In this document: piece by piece, positions 28,896 through 37,092 of the stretch
Position numbering within the stretch: the stretch's first letter is position 1
Layout: each line of letters opens with the position of its first letter
Source of the DNA: Acidimicrobiales bacterium
GTDB lineage: Bacteria > Actinomycetota > Acidimicrobiia > Acidimicrobiales > JAKAVM01
Length of the DNA: 52,835 nt
Direction of reading: 5' to 3'
NCBI GenBank assembly: GCA_027452005.1
Contig: DAIDHF010000019.1
Span: forward strand, 1 to 52,835
Translations under genes and position numbers: made by a program
The notes under the pieces: generated by a model
Databases searched by the model: none
Seen by the model: the letters and a program-made list of their open reading frames with translations, nothing else
What the model was told of the DNA's origin: nothing

Positions 28896-29918
28896 TCAAT
28901 GCCCTCCTATTCCTTGAATTGTCTTAGCTGGGAGAAGGCCAACTGCCTGACTGGCACGGTCAACGGTGGCTCGCGCGAGTTCACTGGCCCGCACTCGCCC
29001 ACGCTCTAGAACCTCTAGTACGTAAGACTCGTTATCAGATAGTTCCTTGATTCTGGCCTGGACTGGTCGTAGCAGCTCGGTCAGGGCCTCGGCAGTGTCG
29101 GCTTTCAAGGGGCCATAGCTCGTGTACTTGGTGGCAAGTTCGTCCACATTTTCCCCGGTTGCGCAACCGAGAAGTTCAAGCAGGTTTGAGACCCCGGGTT
29201 TGTTGTGGGGGTCATAGAAGACCTCGGCGTCATTGTCGGTTACCGCCCGTCTCACTTTCTTGTCGATCTGTTCTGGCGTATCTGAGAGATACAAGATCCC
29301 CTGGGGGGAAGAGGTACTCTTGGACATCTTGCTGGTTGGTGTCTGTAAGTCCATCACCCTGGCTCCCACCTTTGGGATCAAGGGATCGGGAACCACAAAG
29401 GTTTCCCCGTATCGAGAGTTGAACCTGATCGCAATATTGCGGGCCAGCTCTAGGTGCTGCTTTTGATCTTCTCCGACCGGGACTAGATCGGCGTTGTAAG
29501 CCAAGATGTCGGCGGCCATGAGGACCGGGTAGGTAAATAGGCCAACCTTGACCGAGTCGTTCCCTCGGCCCTTGTCTTTGAATTGGGTCATCCGGTTGAG
29601 TTCCCCCATCGTGGCCGTGCACTCAAGTAACCAGGTCAGATAGGTATGTTCGGGAACCTGGCTCTGGACGAAGATTGCACACTTTTCAGGGTCTAAACCG
29701 CAGGCCAAGAGGTACTTGGCCATCTCAATTGTGTTAGACCTAAGTTCCCCGGGATCGATCTCGACTGTAAGAGCGTGAAGGTCGACAATGCAAAACAAAG
29801 ACTCGGTAGTGTCCTGGGCTTGGACCCAGCTCGAAAAAGCTCCCAGGTAGTTGCCCAGATGGACATCCCCAGTGGGCTGGACCCCAGATAGCACCCTTGA
29901 CTTTTTGGCTTTACTCAC
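28896..29918 (-). CDS. trpS: Tryptophanyl-tRNA synthetase
   Basis: A 340-residue class I synthetase. The HIGH-like signature is SGVQPTGDVHLGNYLGAFSS, followed by SQVPEHTYLTWLLECTATMG, ELNRMTQFKDK and PVGEDQKQHLELARNIA. The second signature is TSKMSKSTSSPQG. It charges tRNA-Trp. The start at 29918 gives the expected N-terminus. It shares a divergent 160-bp region with the permease gene. Confidence 0.96.
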   Translation of the reverse strand: MSKAKKSRVLSGVQPTGDVHLGNYLGAFSSWVQAQDTTESLFCIVDLHALTVEIDPGELRSNTIEMAKYLLACGLDPEKCAIFVQSQVPEHTYLTWLLECTATMGELNRMTQFKDKGRGNDSVKVGLFTYPVLMAADILAYNADLVPVGEDQKQHLELARNIAIRFNSRYGETFVVPDPLIPKVGARVMDLQTPTSKMSKSTSSPQGILYLSDTPEQIDKKVRRAVTDNDAEVFYDPHNKPGVSNLLELLGCATGENVDELATKYTSYGPLKADTAEALTELLRPVQARIKELSDNESYVLEVLERGRVRASELARATVDRASQAVGLLPAKTIQGIGGH

Positions 29919-30050
29919 GGGGACTCATGCTAGTTGTAACTGTGTCGAGGTGAAAAACATTGCTGGGTTATATCTCGGAGGCCACTATTAGAGAAGCGTT
30001 ATCTACTAGTTAGGAGTCTGTAAAGACCTAAATCACCATCCTCCTTCTAA

Positions 30051-30077
30051 TTGCAACCAGCTCGCAATTAGTATAGT
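30051..30077 (+). promoter_or_regulatory. Promoter candidate for the amino acid permease
   Basis: TTGCAA (30051-30056) and TATAGT (30072-30077) are separated by 15 bases, slightly short of the usual 17. They precede the permease gene. Transcription from here would begin near 30084, just past GTG 30081, which argues against that GTG as start codon. Confidence 0.35.
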
Positions 30078-30128
30078 TTTGTGTCCTACAGGGCTCAAGG
30101 GAGTATTAGAGAGGTTCGAAGTACGCAC

Positions 30129-31583
30129 ATGGTGGAAGACGTCGTGGACTACCCACGGGTTGCCGAGCCTAATAGTCGTGGCCGGCTGACGCAGGTTTTC
30201 CAACTTGCAGATCTGTTCCCGCTCTCGGTCTCTAGCGTGGGGCCGATCTTCTCGGTGGCCGCCACGGGTGGGGTTATGGCCGCTTACGCCGGGTGGTGGA
30301 CCCTTCCGGCCATTGGAATCTTGTCAATGCCCTTTATAGTTGCGGCCTTTGTATTTCGACTACTAAATCGCCACTTCCCACACTCGGGAGCCTCCTATCA
30401 CTGGTCGGCCCGGATTGTTGGCCTGAGGGCGTCGCGCTATCAGGCCTGGATACTGATCTTGGCGTACTTTTTTTCCATCCCTCCGATTGCTATTCCGGCT
30501 GCGAGTTACACGGTGGCCCTAGTTGCACCCAATTACCACGCCCCACCAGTAGTCTTGGTCTTAATCTCGTTGTTCTGGATAGTCTTTGCTGCCATCCCGC
30601 TTCTCCTTGGAGCCAGGCCGACAGCCCTGATTACGAAGATATTTTTCGCCGTTGAAATGGTGTCTCTAGCCCTTTTTGCGACCCTGGGCCTGGTTGGCCT
30701 ACACCGGACCTACGTGCCGATTCATTTCGGAAAGATCCCTATTGGTGGGATGCTCATAGTCGCCGTCGTGGCCGCGACCGTACTAGACGGGTGGGAGATC
30801 GACTCCTATGCGGCCGAAGAGTCCACCCGTCCCCGTACTGACCCGGGCAAGAGCGGGATAATAGGCGCACTCCTCGCCCTGGGCTTCTACGCGATCTTGT
30901 ACCCGCTCATGTTTGCCGAGACCCCGATGAGGAAATTGGCTTCATCTAGTGATCCATTGGCAATTTGGGCAAGTCGGCTGCTGCCGGGCAATCACTGGGC
31001 CATTCTTATTCCGATCGTGGCCTCAACGGCCGGGGGACTGTGGCTGACCACCTATATCCTCACCCGGGCCCTTTACGCAATGGGTAGGGAAAATCTCATT
31101 CCCAAGCGTTTTGGGAAGACCTCGAGGCGGGGAGTTCCTCACTTTGCAACGGTAAGCGTTCTAGTCCTCGCACTGGTTGTTGTTGGGATAGAGACTCTAG
31201 TCTCCTCACTTAGTTCGTTCTTTGCGCTTGTCTTGTCGGCGGCCGGATTCTTCTTGTTGGCCGAGTTCTTTTTGGACTCTCTCACGGCTGTGGTATTTCT
31301 AACCCGCGGCCATCGAAAGCTCCCGGATGTAGCTATAGCTCCCCACGACCACCGATGGCTATTGGTCGGGGCGATCTTTTCCTCAATAGTAATGGGGGCG
31401 CTTTTGGGGTTGTTTTTTGTATACGGACCTCGTGCTATTGGATCTGGAATAGATCAGATAGTTGCCGTCTTACTCGGGTTAGGTGTGGTGTTTTCTTGGC
31501 TGACTGGGCGAAGGCGTCCGCGCCTTTTCTCTTTTACAGGCGATGATATTGAGCCGGTCCCAACCGGGGTGGCCGGGCAATAG
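30129..31583 (+). CDS. APC-superfamily amino acid/polyamine permease
   Basis: About 484 residues with roughly 12 membrane segments. The first segments carry the family signature LSVSSVGPIFSVAATGGVMA, then a conserved NRHFPHSGASYHWSARIVG. A TM6-like region reads VAATVLDGWEIDSYAAEES, matching the EE/ES motif of APC transporters. The substrate is not predictable. The frame is open from GTG 30081 but ATG 30129 (MVEDVV) is preferred given the likely transcription start. It is followed 145 bp later by scpA. Confidence 0.83.
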   Translation: MVEDVVDYPRVAEPNSRGRLTQVFQLADLFPLSVSSVGPIFSVAATGGVMAAYAGWWTLPAIGILSMPFIVAAFVFRLLNRHFPHSGASYHWSARIVGLRASRYQAWILILAYFFSIPPIAIPAASYTVALVAPNYHAPPVVLVLISLFWIVFAAIPLLLGARPTALITKIFFAVEMVSLALFATLGLVGLHRTYVPIHFGKIPIGGMLIVAVVAATVLDGWEIDSYAAEESTRPRTDPGKSGIIGALLALGFYAILYPLMFAETPMRKLASSSDPLAIWASRLLPGNHWAILIPIVASTAGGLWLTTYILTRALYAMGRENLIPKRFGKTSRRGVPHFATVSVLVLALVVVGIETLVSSLSSFFALVLSAAGFFLLAEFFLDSLTAVVFLTRGHRKLPDVAIAPHDHRWLLVGAIFSSIVMGALLGLFFVYGPRAIGSGIDQIVAVLLGLGVVFSWLTGRRRPRLFSFTGDDIEPVPTGVAGQ

Positions 31584-31727
31584 CTTCGGTGCCCACCTCA
31601 AGAGATGACCTGGGAGGCTCAAACAACCACCCTCCCGCCAAAGTGTGGTCTTAGAGTTATAAAAGTCCTGGTAATAATGGACTCTGCCTCCACCTCATTT
31701 TATTTGAAACGGGCTAGGCTAGTAGCC

Positions 31728-32570
31728 GTGGCCTATGAGGTAACTACCCCGGTTTTTGAGGGACCCTTCGATCTTCTACTACACCTGATCACCTCCGAGG
31801 AGGTTGATCTATATGAGGTCTCAATAGCCACCATTGTCGACCGGTTCTTAGGCGAGTTAGAGAAGATGTCAGAGAGACTGGACCTGGCAACCGCGACCGA
31901 GTTTGCTCTGATTGCCGCCACCCTTATTCAGCTCAAATGTCGACGGCTACTTCCAAGATCACCAGAGGTTGAACTCGACGAGGAAGTCGCCCTGTGGGAG
32001 GAGCGCGACCTGCTTTTGTCGCGGCTCTTGGAGTTCTCTGCATTCAAAGAGGTAGCTGCAATGCTTAGGGGAAAGATCGACCAAGCAGCCAAATCTTTGG
32101 CCAGGTCTGCCGGTATTGACGAGCGATTCTTTGACATTACCCCTGATCTATTGGCCGGGGTAACCCCGCAGAAAATCCACCGGGCAATGTTGCGGGTGAT
32201 TACTCCCAAAGAAACACCGGAGCTTCAACTAGATCACGTCACGATAGTACGCATCTCAGTGGCCGAGGTCTTGAGAGAAATGGCCCAAAGGCTTCGGAGG
32301 GTAAAACGAGCTACGTTTCGTGAACTTACCGTTGACATGGAAGAACTAATCGAGCGGGTCGTGGCATTTCTTGCAGTCCTAGAGCTTTACAAGCAGGACC
32401 TTGTCGAGGTTGACCAGGCTGAGAAGTTTGGGGACATCGTGATCAGCTGGAACGAGAGTGGAGCCTGGGGCGAGTTTGTCGACATTGACACAATCGAGGT
32501 CTCCAGTGAGCTGTCCCAGGACGTTATCGACCGGGCCCTGGCCAGTGTAAGTGAAGAGTACGAAGGTTGA
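31728..32570 (+). CDS. scpA: Segregation and condensation protein A
   Basis: A 280-residue kleisin. The N-terminal SMC-binding region reads AYEVTTPVFEGPFDLLLHLI, then EVDLYEVSIATIVDRFLGEL and ATEFALIAATLIQLKCRRLL. A C-terminal winged-helix region is TFRELTVDMEELIERVVAFL followed by LAVLELYKQ. With SMC and ScpB it condenses chromosomes. GTG 31728 fits the family N-terminus; ATG 31677 and a start at 31605 add residues that do not belong to the family. Confidence 0.92.
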   Translation: MAYEVTTPVFEGPFDLLLHLITSEEVDLYEVSIATIVDRFLGELEKMSERLDLATATEFALIAATLIQLKCRRLLPRSPEVELDEEVALWEERDLLLSRLLEFSAFKEVAAMLRGKIDQAAKSLARSAGIDERFFDITPDLLAGVTPQKIHRAMLRVITPKETPELQLDHVTIVRISVAEVLREMAQRLRRVKRATFRELTVDMEELIERVVAFLAVLELYKQDLVEVDQAEKFGDIVISWNESGAWGEFVDIDTIEVSSELSQDVIDRALASVSEEYEG

Positions 32571-32687
32571 TTCACACCTTTGAGAGACAGTTGGCGAGGC
32601 CGATATTTGGATCTGGCAATTTCGTGAGGCTAGGAGCCCGAGTCGGGCTATAGTGGACTACACACAGTTAGGAAGGCGCAACTAAAC

Positions 32688-33470
32688 TTGGAACTAGATA
32701 ACACAAACCCCGAACCACAAGACCTTCCCCCCAACGACCTAGCCACAAACGACTTAGATGTCGACACTGAAGACACTAATGCTTTGGGGGCCTTTGGGAC
32801 AGATTGGACCGCCGGCAAGGGAGCTACTGGCACCCGCTCGATTGAGAAGCGAGCCATTGAGGCGGTGTTGATGGTGGCCATTGAGCCGCTCCAGCCACAC
32901 CTTTTGGCAGAGTTGCTAGAGATCTCTGCCGACCGGATCGAGGAACTTTGTGGTGAGCTTCAAGAAGAGTATCGTAACTGCGAGTCGGGCTTTGAAATTG
33001 TCAAGATTGCCGGAGGATACCGCTTCCAGAGCCACCCAGACATGGCCGAGTTCGTCGAGCGTTTTGCCCTCGAAGGCCAGACCGGCAGGCTCACCAATGC
33101 CGCCATGGAGACCCTGGCTATTGTGGCCTACAAGCAACCCCTCTCTAGGGCCCAGATCTCGTCAATTCGTGGAGTGAACGTGGACTCAACCGTGGCCATG
33201 CTAACCAATAGGGGATACATAGCCGAGATCGGCCGAGACCCAGGTCCCGGACGAGCCGTGTTGTATGGCACGACAGACCTGTTCCTTGAAAAGGTCGGGC
33301 TAGGTTCAATAGCTGATCTGCCCCCGATCGCCGAGTTTGTGCCTGGGCCAGAGACCGTGGAACGCCTAGAGGCCGGACTTCGCCCGGCAGACGCAACTTT
33401 TGGTTCGTCTCCGGGTTTGGCAAGAGGTCACGGTCAAGAGCCAGCCAAACATGAACTTGGAGATGACTAA
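32688..33470 (+). CDS. scpB: Segregation and condensation protein B
   Basis: A 260-residue ScpB with an acidic extension of about 45 residues. Winged-helix domains: IEAVLMVAIEPLQPHLLAEL and FEIVKIAGGYRFQSHPDMAE, then TNAAMETLAIVAYKQPLSRA, the hallmark IRGVNVDSTVAMLTNRGYIA, and TTDLFLEKVGLGSIADLPP. TTG 32688 has AGGAAGG upstream at slightly long spacing. rluB starts inside its 3' end. Confidence 0.92.
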   Translation: MELDNTNPEPQDLPPNDLATNDLDVDTEDTNALGAFGTDWTAGKGATGTRSIEKRAIEAVLMVAIEPLQPHLLAELLEISADRIEELCGELQEEYRNCESGFEIVKIAGGYRFQSHPDMAEFVERFALEGQTGRLTNAAMETLAIVAYKQPLSRAQISSIRGVNVDSTVAMLTNRGYIAEIGRDPGPGRAVLYGTTDLFLEKVGLGSIADLPPIAEFVPGPETVERLEAGLRPADATFGSSPGLARGHGQEPAKHELGDD

Positions 33471-34266
33471 AGAGCCACGAGAAGTCCCCTCTCAAGGTGA
33501 GCGACTTCAAAAGGTCCTGGCTAGACGGGGTATTGGTTCGCGTAGGGTCTGTGAAGATCTAATCGCCCAAGGGAGGGTTACTGTAGATGGAGATCAGGCA
33601 CAACTGGGGTGTCGGGTTATAAGTGGTCAGGTACTAATCGAGGTTGACGGAGTGCCCATACGTGGAGACGATGCCTTCGTGTACTACCTGTTTCACAAAC
33701 CTCGACAGGTAGTCTCGTCGTCTCGTGATCCCCATGGTCGCAAGACCGTTCTCGATTTCTTCCCACCAGACCCCAGGGTGTTTTGTGTGGGCAGGCTCGA
33801 TTACGACTCCGAGGGCCTGATAATAGTGACCAACGACGGTGAGTTTGCTAACCAACTTGCCCATCCCTCTCAGGGGGTAGAAAAGCAGTACCTGGTTGAA
33901 CTAGATCGGGACCCAACCCCGGGGGCCATAAGTGACCTTCGCCGAGGGGTCCAACTCGATGACGGGATAACACTACCGGCCAAAGTTTCCAGGACCTCTC
34001 CGGGGGTCCTCAAGATTACAATTCACGAGGGCAGGAACCGTCAGATCCGCCGGATGGCCCAGGCTCTCGGGTATTCAGTGCGCCGTCTGATTCGAGTTAG
34101 AATAGGCAACTTGCAAGACAGAACACTTCGACCGGGCGACTACCGGGAGCTTACCCTGGAAGAGATACACGACCTCTCAACAATTAGTTCGGGGGGCCAA
34201 AGTTTGGGACAACCCCCCAGGCGCGCACTAGGCAGAGCGCGTCCAGAGCCAATCAGGACTACGTAA
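33451..34266 (+). CDS. rluB: RluB/RsuA-family 23S rRNA pseudouridine synthase
   Basis: About 271 residues: an N-terminal S4 domain (RLQKVLARRGIGSRRVCEDL, IAQGRVTVDG) and a catalytic domain with the signature GRLDYDSEGLIIVTNDGE, whose aspartate (RLDYDSEG) is catalytic, plus KTYLVEL-like QYLVELDRD and IHEGRNRQIRRMAQALGY. It modifies the 23S rRNA helix 89 region in relatives. ATG 33451 is preferred; ATG 33463 overlaps scpB too and has no ribosome spacing. aroH starts directly at the stop. Confidence 0.9.
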   Translation: MNLEMTKEPREVPSQGERLQKVLARRGIGSRRVCEDLIAQGRVTVDGDQAQLGCRVISGQVLIEVDGVPIRGDDAFVYYLFHKPRQVVSSSRDPHGRKTVLDFFPPDPRVFCVGRLDYDSEGLIIVTNDGEFANQLAHPSQGVEKQYLVELDRDPTPGAISDLRRGVQLDDGITLPAKVSRTSPGVLKITIHEGRNRQIRRMAQALGYSVRRLIRVRIGNLQDRTLRPGDYRELTLEEIHDLSTISSGGQSLGQPPRRALGRARPEPIRTT

Positions 34267-34635
34267 ATGCCAGGTCGGATAAGAGCCATACGTGGGGCCA
34301 CGGTCGTGGAGGCCGACACGCCCGAGGCAATCTCTGAACGGGTTCAAGAGATGGTCTCTCAAATCCTAGAGAGAAACAACTTAGATCCGGATCAGGTCAT
34401 CTCAGCCATCTTTACGGCAACTGACGATTTGGTTTCAGTTTTTCCAGCAACCGTAGCCAGAAAGTCGTTACTGCCAGAGGTTCCTCTTCTCTGTGCCCGG
34501 GAGCTAGCCATAGCCGGTTCGATGCCCAGGTGCATCCGGGTCATGATGCACGTCGAGTTAGAAAGCACGTCCAGTGAGATCCAGCACGTCTATCTTCACG
34601 AGGCCTCCAACTTGCGCGACGATCCTCGGGACTAG
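34267..34635 (+). CDS. aroH: Chorismate mutase, AroH type
   Basis: A 122-residue monofunctional chorismate mutase with the AroH trimer fold: IRAIRGATVVEADTPEAISE with the first active-site Arg, QILERNNLDPDQVISAIFTA, MPRCIRVMMHVEL with the second Arg, and HVYLHEASNLRDD. It converts chorismate to prephenate. It begins immediately after the rluB stop and ends in a TAGTG overlap with tyrA, so prephenate synthesis and use are coupled. Confidence 0.93.
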   Translation: MPGRIRAIRGATVVEADTPEAISERVQEMVSQILERNNLDPDQVISAIFTATDDLVSVFPATVARKSLLPEVPLLCARELAIAGSMPRCIRVMMHVELESTSSEIQHVYLHEASNLRDDPRD

Positions 34636-35717
34636 TGGTGGGAGATCACCAAAAGAGGGCCTGGATTGTTGGCGTTGGACTGATCGGGGGATCAATTGGC
34701 AAGGCCCTCAGATCCCGGGGCTGGATGGTATCGGGGACCGACACCGAAACCTCGGCCCTCAAAGAAGCCCAAGAGCTAGGTGCAGTAGACGCACTAGGCC
34801 CAGATCCAACGTGCCAGGTCTGTTTTGTATGTGTTCCATCATCACGGGTCGTCGAGGTTGTGAACGAGGTCTTGCAGGTCGCAACTAGTGCCGTTGTAAG
34901 TGACGTTTCCGGAGTGAAACAGGCCATTTGTGAGTCAGTTGGTCACGAGCGATTTATTGGTGGACATCCCATGGCCGGTTCTGAAAAAGTTGGGATCCAG
35001 GGAGCCGACCAGAACATGTTTGACGGGCGGACCTGGGTACTGACTCCGGTTGAGACCACCAGTCCCGACTGTTATGCCCGACTGCACTCAATAGTTCTAA
35101 GTCTTGGGGCCAAAGTCCTCTCGATGTCCCCCAGTCGCCATGACCAGCTCGTGGCAACCGTGTCGCATCTTCCCCACCTCTTATCGGGGGCCCTCATGAA
35201 TCAAGCCGGGGAGCAGGCTGAAGAGTTTGCAGAGATCCTCATGTTGGCCGCTGGGGGTTTTAGAGATATGACCCGGATCTCTTCGTCTGATCCGGGAATT
35301 TGGCCCGACATATGCGTGGAAAATAAGTCGGCCATAGTTGACCAAATCGACCAGTTCGTAGTGAGACTGTCATCGGTCAAGGGGGCCATAGTAAAAGGCG
35401 ACAGAGAGGCAATCTTCAATGAGCTGGCCCGGGCTCGAGCCAAGCGTGACCTCTTGCCCACCAAGGCCTCTTCACCTGCGTCAACTGCTCACTTGCTAGT
35501 TCAACTTCAAGACCGCCCCGGGGCCTTAGCCGAGATCACTTCGCTCTTCGCCCAGATGGGGGTCAATATTGAGGATATTTCCATTGTGCACGCGCCCGGG
35601 GGTGGGGCTGGTGAGCTAAACCTCGAACTCGACGCACGAGGGGCTCAGAGCATCTCGCAGGCACTAGTTGACCGGAACTTTGTGGTCAGCTCACAGTTGC
35701 CCGATTGTGAAAATTAG
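34635..35717 (+). CDS. tyrA: Prephenate dehydrogenase with C-terminal ACT domain
   Basis: A 360-residue protein. The NAD-binding Rossmann motif is IVGVGLIGGSIGKAL, followed by FIGGHPMAGSEKVGIQGAD, the catalytic-region ATVSHLPHLLSGALMNQAG, and a helical dimer domain. Residues ~285-360 form an ACT domain (HLLVQLQDRPGALAEITSLF, AQMGVNIEDISIVH), which in relatives gives tyrosine feedback control. GTG 34635 overlaps the aroH stop. aroA starts 10 bp after its stop. Confidence 0.92.
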   Translation: MVGDHQKRAWIVGVGLIGGSIGKALRSRGWMVSGTDTETSALKEAQELGAVDALGPDPTCQVCFVCVPSSRVVEVVNEVLQVATSAVVSDVSGVKQAICESVGHERFIGGHPMAGSEKVGIQGADQNMFDGRTWVLTPVETTSPDCYARLHSIVLSLGAKVLSMSPSRHDQLVATVSHLPHLLSGALMNQAGEQAEEFAEILMLAAGGFRDMTRISSSDPGIWPDICVENKSAIVDQIDQFVVRLSSVKGAIVKGDREAIFNELARARAKRDLLPTKASSPASTAHLLVQLQDRPGALAEITSLFAQMGVNIEDISIVHAPGGGAGELNLELDARGAQSISQALVDRNFVVSSQLPDCEN

Positions 35718-35727
35718 GCTGGACAAG

Positions 35728-37092
35728 ATGAACGAAGCCATCCATCTAGACAATAGAGTTCAACAAGATCTCTACGTCTCTTACCCGGCTCGGGGACTAT
35801 CGGGAAAGATTCGTGTTCCGGGCGACAAGTCCATTTCCCACCGGGCGTTACTCGTGGCAGCCCTCTCAGGTGAACCCTGTGAGATCTTGGGACTGTCGAG
35901 CGGTCAAGACGTTATCAACACGGCCCGGGCCATAGAAATACTCGGAGCCCGCATTGAACGACATGGAGATTGCGTAGTTGTGAGTGGGGGACCGGAAAAC
36001 CTATCAGAGCCCGACCAGGCGATTGACCTTGGAAACTCCGGGACGGGCATGAGACTAATAGCTGGTCTCGTGGCCAGGTTTCCTTTTTTGACAGTTCTCA
36101 CCGGGGATGAGTCCCTGTCGAGTCGACCCATGGACGCAGTTGCCGAGCCTCTTGAGAAAATGGGAGCCAAAATATCTGGGCGCAGTGGGGGCAAGTTTGC
36201 CCCGTTAGTCGTTCAAGGAGGCGAACTCGAAGGAATCAGCTTTACCCCAAAGACCCCTTCTGCTCAGGTAAAGTCTGCCGTGTTATTGGCCGCACTGGGT
36301 GCAAAGTCCAAGACAGTTATCACCGAGACCGTGGCCACTAGAACTCACACCGAAGATATCCTGGCTCTTGCCGGGCTGGACATCAAGACTACTCAAACCG
36401 GGGCCGGACGGGTTATTGAGCTAAGCCCAGGCCCGGTTGGATCCTTCAACGTGAACATTCCAGCAGACCCTTCTCAGGCAGCTTTTTGGGTTGTTGCCGC
36501 GTCTATTGTTCCCGACAGTGAGATCGAAATAGAAAACGTCTACTGTGGCAAAGATCGGATTGGATACATTGATATCCTAACCCAGATGGGGGCTAACATT
36601 CGCCTCACCAGACCCAGCAGGCCAATTGAAGGGGTACGAGATTCAAGTCACGACAATCAAGGCGATATCTATAACATTGAGGTCTCCTACAGCGGGGGAT
36701 TGTCGGGGATAGACATATCAGGTGATGATATTACCGGCCTAGATGAGGTTCCCATACTGGCACTGGCGGGAGCCCTGGCAGAGGGGACGACCACCTTTTA
36801 TAAGGTTGGCCCACTTAGGTCAAAAGAGACCGACAGAATTGCTACTATTACCTCTGAATTTACAAAGCTCGGGATAGATGTTCGAGAACTCGCAGCGGAC
36901 TCCTTTAGTGTTGCTGGCGGCAAGATATCGGGGGGACTAGTCGACTCGTGCGGAGATCACAGGATAGCAATGACCTGCTCGATTGCCGGGCTAGTAGCCT
37001 CTGGTCCGGTCTTCGTAACCGGGTTTGGGGCGGTAAATACTAGTTATCCAAGCTTTCGAGACCACCTTAGAAAGTTGGTCTACTGGAAATGA
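35728..37092 (+). CDS. aroA: 3-phosphoshikimate 1-carboxyvinyltransferase (EPSP synthase)
   Basis: A 454-residue EPSP synthase: GKIRVPGDKSISHRALLVAA, LGNSGTGMRLIAGLVARFPF, GDESLSSRPMDAVAEPLEKM, DEVPILALAGALAEGTTTF, RSKETDRIATITSEFTKLGI and CGDHRIAMTCSIAGLVASGP. It joins shikimate 3-phosphate and phosphoenolpyruvate. ATG 35728 is chosen; the frame extends upstream into tyrA. A short insertion, roughly residues 300-325 (PSRPIEGVRDSSHDNQ), is unusual but lies in a surface loop. The stop overlaps the next start (ATGA). Confidence 0.94.
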   Translation: MNEAIHLDNRVQQDLYVSYPARGLSGKIRVPGDKSISHRALLVAALSGEPCEILGLSSGQDVINTARAIEILGARIERHGDCVVVSGGPENLSEPDQAIDLGNSGTGMRLIAGLVARFPFLTVLTGDESLSSRPMDAVAEPLEKMGAKISGRSGGKFAPLVVQGGELEGISFTPKTPSAQVKSAVLLAALGAKSKTVITETVATRTHTEDILALAGLDIKTTQTGAGRVIELSPGPVGSFNVNIPADPSQAAFWVVAASIVPDSEIEIENVYCGKDRIGYIDILTQMGANIRLTRPSRPIEGVRDSSHDNQGDIYNIEVSYSGGLSGIDISGDDITGLDEVPILALAGALAEGTTTFYKVGPLRSKETDRIATITSEFTKLGIDVRELAADSFSVAGGKISGGLVDSCGDHRIAMTCSIAGLVASGPVFVTGFGAVNTSYPSFRDHLRKLVYWK

